From positions 21,236,945 through 21,274,761 of the forward strand of contig NC_049989.1 of the NCBI RefSeq assembly GCF_000003815.2: a DNA stretch of 37,817 nucleotides, read 5' to 3'. Of this stretch, positions 1-10,237 are shown piece after piece (the first letter of the stretch is position 1; every line of letters begins with the position of its first letter). Below the pieces are notes generated by a model. The model worked only from the letters and a program-made list of their open reading frames with translations, was not told the origin of the DNA and did no database searches. Source of the DNA: Branchiostoma floridae (taxonomy: Eukaryota > Chordata > Leptocardii > Amphioxiformes > Branchiostomatidae). The position numbers and the translations under genes are program-made.

Positions 1-267
1 AGTCGCAGTACGAATCTCGGATACTCCCGAGTCTCGTTGTCAGCCGTTGTCACAGTCGTCTCCTGGATATAGTAGTGTCGGCCTGTTCCACTTTCCACTT
101 CCAGGTCACTGCAGAAATACAGTGTTGGTGCAGTGAATATTTTCATCAGGTTAGTGAGTTATTGAATACCGTTTACAATATAATAGTTTATTGCAAATTA
201 TTATATAGTCAGGCGCGGTAAGAACTATCTCAGTCGTGTTTGAACAAGTTTACTATATGAATGTGTG
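1..267. other. MACPF intron sequence with diverged interspersed repeat, no exon seen
   Basis: I find no exon with usable splice sites on either strand. The phrase near 138-153 (aatattttcatcaggttag) recurs near 2192 and 21508, so part of this stretch is an old interspersed repeat. Confidence 0.4.
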
Positions 268-650
268 GGACCGTGTAGTTTCTTCGGCCCGTGACCGAGA
301 GGTTGCGGATTCGAATCCGACTGCCGTGTTACACGACTTTCCTCACTTTACTCAGGTGAAAATGAGTACCTAGCTTCGGCTAGGGCCGTCCCTCGGATAG
401 GACGTTAAATGGAGGTCCCGTGTCTGGGAAGAGCCATACCAAGGCACGTTAAAGAACCCGACACACGTGCGATGGTGCGGTGTGAGTGGTCCAAAACCTA
501 CAGTATCTTAACCGCACCTGGGGCAATTACTGTCGTATTGAGGTCACCTGAGTTGCGCCGAATGGCAGCTCGCTCCAGACACTTGTGATTCAGCCCCTGG
601 CTGCAAAGAGTGAGTAGTCGGCCCACCCAAGAACAACAACAACAAAAAAA
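268..650 (+). mobile_element. tRNA-derived SINE with (AAC)n tail
   Basis: Near the 5' end lies a polymerase III B-box-like motif (gattcgaatcc, about 309-319) preceded by tRNA-like sequence. The element ends in a short AAC repeat and an A run at 632-650. Part of the body (actcaggtgaaaatgagtac, about 351-370) recurs in antisense near 8320-8350, showing an interspersed family. The tail lies immediately beside the exon 13 donor. I could not find a convincing target-site duplication. Confidence 0.6.
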
Positions 651-653
651 TAC

Positions 654-896
654 CTCTGTCCCAGACAGCCGAAGTCCACGTCACCATTGGGAAACAGCGA
701 GTCGAAGTTGATGTCCAGTGCAGCCGTGATGGGCTTCATGACGAAGGAGAAGGCTTTCGGGTAATCCTTGATGGAGTCGAGCCATGCTTTGAGCTCCGTG
801 TTGAGGGAGGATGTGTACATCTCCGTGATGGCTGCGGCGATCTGCTGGTCACCTCCCTGGACCACCATCAACTCGTTACTGAACTCGAACGAACTC
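654..896 (-). other. MACPF gene exon 13: C-terminal part of MACPF domain
   Basis: The exon encodes VVQGGDQQIAAAITEMY followed by a W-x-x-S-I-x-x-x-P stretch (WLDSIKDYP), typical of the end of MACPF domains. It stops at a Cys (DFGCLGQR). It ends in phase 2 at CAGAG|GTATTT, so at least one more exon must lie left of the window. A SINE tail begins immediately after the donor. Confidence 0.85.
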
Positions 897-3800
897 CTGT
901 AAAGACAGTGAGTTATATCAATACCGAGTAAATATCTATTGTGGTGTCCTATACGAGGGGCGTTCAATAAGTAATAACTCTGACTCATTTCCCACAGCAG
1001 ATTAATGAAACTTGGCACAGTTATTAGTCTTTCTCTTCATAGAAACCACTCAGAGTTATGTATTTCTCCCATTGTTTGATGCAGCTCTGGACACCGTTTT
1101 TTAGGACACCCCAGGTTGGTCCTCCAACAGATGCCTCATCAATGGCAGAAGAGGACCCACCAGGTCTGGGAGCTGTTTCCACAGACTTCCGGCCATGTTT
1201 GAATTCAGGATGCCAGCGTTTTACAAGGTCATATGATGGGGCATCATCACCATAAGTTTCCTTCATTTTATCAAAAGTCTCATTTGGTGTGCGTCCTTTC
1301 AAATGCAAAAACCGGATCACTGCGCGACACTCAACTGGCTCCATTTCACACCTGGTTCATTTCACACCTATCTCAGTTCAACCACCAGTAAATCAGAAAC
1401 CACAAGTAGTTCAGAGCTCTTTTTTTTTTCAACATAAACTATAGAGATATGAATCATTACACATGCAAAATTCCATCTAAACCAGACAACTGGAAAAGGG
1501 TTAGAGTTAGTACTTATTGGACGCCCCTCGTATCTCTAGCTCTACAACTTTAATCTGCACTCCTACTGTGTTACATATTTTGGGGGGAAATGTCACTTTG
1601 ACAAAACACTATGTACGTACGTGACTTTCTGTCGGCGATATTTAGTCTCTAAATCACTACAACTATATATTATGTTTCTCAGAACAGTGTAGGCCATGTA
1701 TAGCGTGATTAAATCGTGCTTATAGCTGTTCGTCCAACATCCTCCGCAGACCCTCCACCCCAAAAGGGTACAAATAAATTGCACGTTAATTTTTAGTCAC
1801 CTTTAACTAAAGCGAATTAAATATTCTTTTCCAGAGAGATTCAATCTGTCAATTCAAATAGGCGTCACTTACGTCTGCTCAGTTTGAGAATCTTGTGACG
1901 TTTTCTCTGTGTCTTGGCTGGCCTCTCCTTCAGAATTCTCGGATTCCTCCTTGGTCTCATGCTTGTGGAACCAGCTGCTGGACTTGGTCATACTGGCTTC
2001 TGCAGAGAAGGTGCTGAATGTCTTCTTCCAGTCCGTCTGAGCTCTCTCCGAGAACGCCTGGACTGAGAGGTCCGAGCTGGCCTCCTTGGTCTTGATGATC
2101 TTCAGTTGTCCGCCGAACTTTGCCGACTGAATGTAGTGAGTTCCGTAGCGAAGAATGAAGTTTTCTAAAAGTAGAATACGTCCATCCGTAAATATTTTTA
2201 TCAGGTTGGTAAAATACTCATACAGTAAGCTCTTTCAAACAATTGTATCCAGCAATTCTAACCCTGATGATGGTGTCTGACAGACACCGAAACGTTGGAA
2301 GTAAGTACTATTTCGGTTGTGTTTGAAGAACCTTACTGTAGAATATGTCTTCTTGGGAGAACTTCATAGCGTCACTAGATGGATGACTAAACTGATTGAG
2401 CAATATAATTATTAATTAATTATCAGAATTTGCTGTTGTGCCGATAGATAAAACAAACAAAACTGAATCACAGCTAGGGTTTGAGTTAGAATTAGGTATA
2501 CGTTGTCAGTTTTCCAGTCTTAATCTTTGGCTATCAATTTCGCAAAGTTGATTGCCATCATGATGTATGCCTGTAGTGACCCTGATTGTAGTCTCTAATA
2601 TAGTACAGCTACCACCCGGTTGTGGCATCTACCGGTACCACTGTTGATAATAATCGAAATATCTACACTAACACATGTACATGTACAGAACAACAAAAAC
2701 CTCGTGGGAAAGGACAACCTCAAGCCAACCGTTCACATTTATGGCACATCTTCAGAAAAGACGCTGGAGCCGCATAATCCCGTTTAGTGAAACCTTATTC
2801 GAGTCAACACGCAAACACATTTCGCCATGTGGCTTCTTATGTGCTTTGGGCTCGAACGAGCACAGTACAGTTTATCCTCGCTTTTATAGATGTGTTGTAA
2901 GTGTGAACTGTTAGCTTGAGGTTGTCCTTTCCCATGTACTTTAACGCTAGTTCACCTTTATCCGCGGGGTAACCTATATCCGTTGCTAATGACACAATAG
3001 GGATATCAAGTCTTTGGACGGTGGTTACAACTTGCAATATTATAAAAAAATATTAAAATGTAAAGGCACCGTCTAAAGACTTGATATCTCTAGAAATCAT
3101 GCTGTTATTTTCAAAGATAACGGATATAGGTCACCCCACGAATAATGGTGAAGTAGCGTTACATGTTCAGAACAAGACTTACGGAACTTGGTGTCAGCGC
3201 CAATGGAGAAGTAAGACACCGGAAGCCTCAGGAAGTCCCACAGGAAGGCCAGGTTTAGGTCGGCAGGCTTCACGTCGTCCATGAAGATTTCGTACCTAAA
3301 GCAAAAACATTCTTCGTCATCATCATCATCTTCATCTTCAGTGCTGCTTAGCCCACCGCAAGGTGGATTACTAGCAGCTGCGCATGACTTAAGTGCATGT
3401 GAAGAAAACAAAGGGAAAGTACGTAGACATGTGCAGACGGAACACTTGTGATATTACAACACAAATATTTACACTATGTACGATGGACGGGGGGTAGCTC
3501 AGCGAAGCCCGTCCCAGCTCAGCTTTGAACTGGGAGAGGAACTCCGCCTCCGCCACACTAGGCTCAAGTTCGTTTCACTCTTTGATGGTACGAGGGAAGA
3601 ACGAGAGCCTGTAAAAGTTGGTCTTACACGCAATGGTCTGCAGCTTTTTCTTATGAAATCTTAATCATTCACATTAAAAGACTATAGATGTTGTATTTGT
3701 TAAACATAGTCTTTTGACTATGAAAGGGTTTAACCTTAGGCTGCTGAAAAAAAGTTCAAAATGCTGATTTTATTCATTTAACAGAAAGTTGAAATTAAAA

Positions 3801-6800
3801 ACTTCAATATACAATGTATTATTCGTGAGTAAAGAACCAAATGCATCGTTGATGAAAACATAAATTTCATCCCTCAACGGGGACGGGGGGCGCCATAGAC
3901 TGTGACTTTTGATCACAGCTCAACGATTCACGTGTGTTCTAGCTGCAAAACGTGACGTCAACGAACAAGTGGATTGCTCATTCTTTGATAAATGAAGACT
4001 GGAGTTGGACAGTCAGAAAGTTTGGTTAAATCCAATTCTTTGTGTTGGGAGCTACAGTCTAGATCCGACTTAGAATTTATTTATTGAATAATGACAACAG
4101 GACATTACACTGGGCCAGCCTAGGCAGTCTATTCAAGCTGATGACGGCTGACCCACAAAGATACAACAAACAAATCTAAATTACACATATGTACATAATA
4201 GGCCACATAGGCTACATAAGCTATGAGGAGCAGATGGAAGGTGCTGTAAATCGGTTTGTTGATGTTAAAAATGAATGCAGAGCGTCTGAGAGTTTTTGGT
4301 TTGTAGCAGAGTTTTGACCTGGAGAACCATTAAGGAGGACTCCGGTTGAGGAAGACTGGCCGACAAGTTGGAGCACTGAAGAAGCTAGGGTTTGCCGTGC
4401 AGCCGTGTGCAGAGGACAGTGAAGTAGAAAGTGTGCAACCGTCTCGGACGTAGCACCACAAGCACAGCTCCGGGTTGTGATGTTGAACTTAGCCAACGTA
4501 GAGTTGAGCTGACACCAGCCAAGACGTAGTCTGGTAGTAAGGATGTTGCTCTGGCGATTTCCAAGTCTACGAAACTTCTGGTGTTGACGGGAAGACAGAA
4601 TGTGATCCGACTTAGAATGCTCTTTACTAACACAGAAGAACTGCCCCGTTAAAATATTAAATTTCATGTCCCTGACTTCAAAGATAAAAACAATGTGTAG
4701 GATGGAATTACTATATTCTCCAAGCAGAGGTTTCAGTCGTGGGGATACTATTAGTAGTGGTCGGGAATTCTTACGGGTGCCTCCTACTACCCCGCGACCC
4801 AACCTCTGCTCGGAGAATAGAATTACCTGAGTACATTGATCTCCAGCATTGCCATGAACGTCTGTGTGTTTTTCTCGGCCACCCCGCCTCTAGCTCTCGA
4901 ACGCGCTTCGAAGTTCGACGACTCGGAGCGTTGACCGTTCTGATTGGCTGATCCTCCTCCCGCTGACCAACCAAGTCCGAACGCTCCTCCCCCTGCGCCG
5001 TACCCGGACGCCTTGTTCAGCTCCTCTTGGAACATGGCTGTGGCTGAAGTGACGGCGGACTTTTGTTCCAGGTACTGCCTGTATCCCTCCATGGAGGAAA
5101 AGGTGTTGGACTCGACGTCTGTGTCGTAAACGCCTTGGACTGTCATGGAGTCGGGCACCTCGTAATCTTCGTACCTGGAAAACAGGCAGGTTTTTAATTT
5201 TAGATGTGGTTATGTATGTATGATACAATATTTGCCCTGAAGTTCGTAACAACACGTCACCGTTCCTGGTACGCATGTGCAGCGACAGTCGGTAATGTGT
5301 CAAAGACTTGTAAATATCACTTGTTTCAAATCCATGCGACTGTCAGAGTCCCACTATATAGTGTGAGCTGCATACTGACATTTTTTATTGCATTGAACAC
5401 AAAACATCATTCCCTACGTTTGGAGGTTGTTGCAGGACCGTTGTATGATGCTTCTCTTCCTGGAGTCTGCTGAGTACTCTCCTCTCCCGTCAAACCCAAC
5501 ACCCAGGAACGTCGCGCCGTCAATCAAACTCTGTAAATAACAAGCATAGAATTATGGAAAAAAAGCGTGACCTAACCAACAACAAAATTAATTGGGACTT
5601 ACCCCAAATTTTCAGCCGACTCCGTCAGCCTTGTTCACGGAATGGACCCGTCTTCTGTAGCTTCCGGACGTGACGTCAGAGACACACTGCAGCAGTGGGT
5701 CGTAAATGCCAGATAACCTGTGTCGCCTCCCGTCTCTGCTCAGCGATGGACGACGATTTACGGCCCTTTGCTGCAGTCGTGTGTCTCTGACGTCACGTCC
5801 GGAAGCTACAGCAGACGGGTCCATTCCGTGAACAAGGCTGACGGAGTCGGCTGAAAATTTGGGATAAGTTCCAATCAATTTAGGTAATGTTTAGTTTTTT
5901 CCATCATGTTATTTACCAACACAGATGAACTTTCATGCTAAGCACAGAATTATGTAAGACTTAACCAAGCTCTGTCTATATACCAACAATCATGGCCATC
6001 CTGCAACCCTTTCCTAAGTTGCTCTTTGCCAAACTCTGAAAGGAATTTGGCCCCTACAGTTCGTCTCTATCAGACTGACTGCACTGGCTATTATAGGAGA
6101 ATCATTTGCCGGGGAGTTTTGCTACCAGAGGAGTTGGTCGCTCGGCTATGCAGATATACCACAGGTCTTGGGGGGGGGGGGTATTAACTCTCTGGACAAT
6201 TTCCCGATATTTTTGCCGAATTCTACGATCCCCTTACCCCCGTAGGAAGGCCAGATGAGGCTACCTACAGTTTCGAACGTCGCTAGGGGGACCAACCCTA
6301 CTGGCCTGGTATCCAGCTGTATTATAGATCCCGATTCACTTATGTTCTCTCATAAGAGAGGAGGACAGAAGAGAGGACAGAAGAAACTCGGGAGCTATAA
6401 TACTGCTGGACACCCGGCAACAACCCTACACGCTTTATACTCTCCCTTCATAGAAGAACTTTATTGAACAACGATCGTACACGGTACAATGTATGGTAGA
6501 AAAGAAGGAACAAACTTATCATCCTAATTACTAAAGCAAGTATTAAACATAATGCATATGCAGATCACGATTATAGAATGAAATTTGACATCCTTATTTC
6601 TAAAACAATGAGAGCTAGCCTAAAACATTATACTACAATCGAGTGGGGACAATTATGAGTTTCGGCATTTTTTCTTATGACAAATTAAAGCAATCTTTTA
6701 TATATTTACCTATCTTAGCATATTGTTATCCACCACTCAAATATCATGACCATTACCGGGCAGTTCGTCTGTGGTATCTTAGATGCATAACAAGGGTCTC

Positions 6801-9800
6801 CCGGTTCATAGGCGGTCCCGAAACACCCGTTCATCATCACAGGCCCGAGTCCGGTCGGGTAGCTGTACGCACTGCTCGGTGCCGTGGCGTCTTGTTCGTC
6901 CTCCCTAGCAGAAGTGTTTGAGACAACGACATCTTAAAACCATGACAACAATACACATGCGACCTAATGTATGTATGAATGTAATCATGTTTTTCCTGAT
7001 ATGGTAAAAATATAGTTTTCACTGATGTATTCTTTTAATGATTTTCTTCTGTCAGGAACCAATCAGAGATTAGTATTCCACAAAACCTTTTTTTTTACTT
7101 GCAGACACTACTAGAATTATGTAAATGACCAGGTCAAACTATAGTGTAATAGAATGGCTTGCCAAAAGGCTACAGCGGAAACATTTTCTACTGGCAATAC
7201 CATTTTACGAATTTTAGGTACATATAAAAAAATTCTATAAACCGACACATTACAATTGTACACTGATTTCTATTCCAATTGCTCAATGTCTTCTCTGATA
7301 GTTGATACAAATCAAAACCACCAGCAAACCAAAATGCCAGCTAGTCAAGCAGTGTGTAAACTGTTATCATCTGTGTTCAAAACATCGAACTTCGTCCCAC
7401 ACATGCCATTTTCCTACATGTTTTCAATTAAAGCACGTTAAGGTTGAACCTAAGACATCAGTAGACTACAGGCCGCAGAAATGAAAGTCGTGCGCACCAT
7501 GCTGGGCAAAACGGGGGCTGACAGACTGAGAAACACGCACCTCAGAGAAACCCTAGGCATAACGTCAATAGAACAAGACATAGAGAGAGCAGCCCTAAGA
7601 TGGCTAGGACACGTGGAACGAATGGATGAGGGAAGAATTCCGAAGATAGCTCTCCATTACAAACCAAAGGGCAAGCGCCCCTTAGGCAGACCCAGAAAGA
7701 GATGGAGGGACAACATACAGGAAATACTGACAAAGTACAAACTGGGCAGACTAGATAGACTGGAAGAGGATGGGATCTTCCATGATCGGGAAGAGTGGAA
7801 GAGACGACGCTCTCAGCTGACAGGCCCTAAGGCCTACCTGGGGAAGATTAAGATTGTAATGTAAGATGTAAGTAAGGTTGAACCTACTCTTCATCAGCAT
7901 ACTGATATCTGTGGCTGATCTCGTAGCCTGCTGGCACGAAGGTGTTGCCCATGTCATCCCCTCTGCCGTACGGGATCACCCGAATGTCAGCCTGAAAATA
8001 TAACAACAACAATAGTTATTGTTGTTGGCATTCGTCTGTCTCGGAAAACAATATAATGGTAAGCAGACGGGTTTTAAGGCGCCCCGTCTGCCTGGCCTGC
8101 ACTTGGGTTTTTATGGCGCACTAGTCCTACAGGGGCGACTGTATGCAACGTGTAAGACGGCCCCAGCAGATGCAGGTTTGTTGTTTGGAGTTTCCGTCTC
8201 CTAGGAGGACTTCCGACCAAGGATGTAAGGGGTTCCTCCTACCCCTGACTCATGTGTCATGCCCGAACATGCCCCTATGGCCTGTCACCGCCACAAAGGC
8301 CTGTCACTGCCACTAGCCGCAGCTAGGTACTCATTCACACCTGAGTTATGGCACAGCAATAGTGACGCTACGACAAAATGAAAATGACTTCGCAGAAAAG
8401 GACTTTCTACAGCCACATGCTGCTTCTATGTAGCCACCCTACAGCAAATAAATGACCGAATGACAAAGATATGTTGAACACACTGGATGATAGGGTTGTT
8501 TTATTACAGCAAAGACACAGAATTGCCGCCGACTTTTCAGTGACCGTCGACGTCTGTGAATTGGTACTACTGTGAATGCATTAAAGTTCGCGGGGATTTA
8601 ATTTCGCGGAAGCGGGAAAGATATGACGCGGTGGTTTGAAGTTCGCGGTAGCACCATGTATTGTAGCCTCTTACTGCCATGGAAAATGTTCGCAGTGGTT
8701 TTAAGTTCGCGGTGAAGCAGCCACCGCGAAAACCGCGAGCATGAAACCACCGCGAAAGTCTTTGCATTTGCAGTATTTCAGACTGCAACTAGGTGTCGCT
8801 TCTAACAATGCGGTCCCAAACGTGTAGAATCGTCATATATTTGCGGTTCAGAATGTTCAATTATTAATACGATGAAATCATTTCTTTTGTACCCCATGTA
8901 ATGGGCTTCCCTGGATGTCAGTCAAACCACTGAAGGGCAATCCAATGTCTACAATACATAATCTCCAAGCAGATTCCTCCATGGCAAGACAGTAACATAA
9001 GCTGGGGAAGGACTTTAGCCGGCAGAGCCACGCGTGGCGGCTCCTCTGTCGGCTAAACTCCTTCCCCAGCTTATGTTACTGTCTTGCCACGGAGGAATCT
9101 GCTTGGAGATTATACAATACAAACAAGTAAACACGTTTGTAAACGTTGAATTGATCAATAAAAAGATCCAACCTCTTCAACGGGTCGATCCAAGCCTGCC
9201 GCCAGATTGCCTGTTGACTGTAGCGCCTCTTGGTACTGCTTGTCGAAGTCTTCCAGTTGGGAGGAAAAGTAGTCCTTCAGCCCGTTCACTACCTCCTCCT
9301 GGTGGTTCTCCACAACTCCTTCCGCGATCCTGTCGCCGAGCTTGTCCACTACCTTTTTATTGTGCGATACATGTGATTATTGTTATTAACATTATTATCA
9401 GTCGTCGTCGTAGTAGTAGTAGTAGTAGTAGAAACAATAGTAGCAGTAGTGGTGGTAGTAGCTGTATTGGTAGTAGCAGTGGTAATAGTAGTTACTGTAG
9501 TATTTTTATTTATTCAAAATGCGACGGTACATTAAATAGACCTATAGGCAGCACAGCTGATTGCATAGGTCTACAAATAACATAACTTACAACGGTACAA
9601 GACAAATTTACATAAGACGATATATACATGATGGTATTAGACAAATACGAATGATATATTACGGAAGCTTGGAATCGAATAGCATTCTGGGGGAGGTCAG
9701 AGTTCGAAATTTACGTAAAAAGAAGCAAATTTCGGTATAGCTAGATAAATGCAGATTAGAGGGCATTACTAGTAGTAGAAGTGGTAGTAGTAATGGTAAT

Positions 9801-10195
9801 AGTATAAGTAGTAGTAGTGGTAGTATTGATGGTGGTAGTATTACCTTTGTGCCGATCTGTTTCGCAGCATTAGCCAAGAAGACCTGTGCGCCCTTTTTCT
9901 CGTGTGTGTTGGAACTGGAACCAACCGCGTTTTCTGCATCAGGCACCGTTTCAACTGCGCTGACTGCAACGGGCATTGTTTCTACTGCCGTGCTTTGATC
10001 ACGCTTGGCACCTTCGGCAATTAATAGTGGTTGGGAATAGCACAATGCTTAACTCTCTTCCAACACAAAGGTATACACGGACCAAGTTTTCAGCGACACC
10101 ATAGTGAAAATTTGGGCCATGTATACCTTTGTGTTGGAAGAAAGTTGAGCACACACGCACGCACACACACACACACACACAAATACCCCCCCCCG

Positions 10196-10237
<42 letters not shown>

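Noticed and set aside
4221-4802. 193-codon minus-strand frame as a host gene
   Set aside because: The recognisable part is a LINE zinc-knuckle tail; the upstream half is read-through into a MITE. It lies in an intron of the MACPF gene.
7481-7864. 127-codon plus-strand frame as a host gene
   Set aside because: Its content is the typical LINE post-reverse-transcriptase tail, and it is bounded by a 14-bp target-site duplication. It is a dead retroelement fragment.
9034-9585. 183-codon plus-strand frame rich in Ser
   Set aside because: It is a shadow of the hAT-like MITE, the antisense of MACPF exon 6 and a GTA microsatellite.
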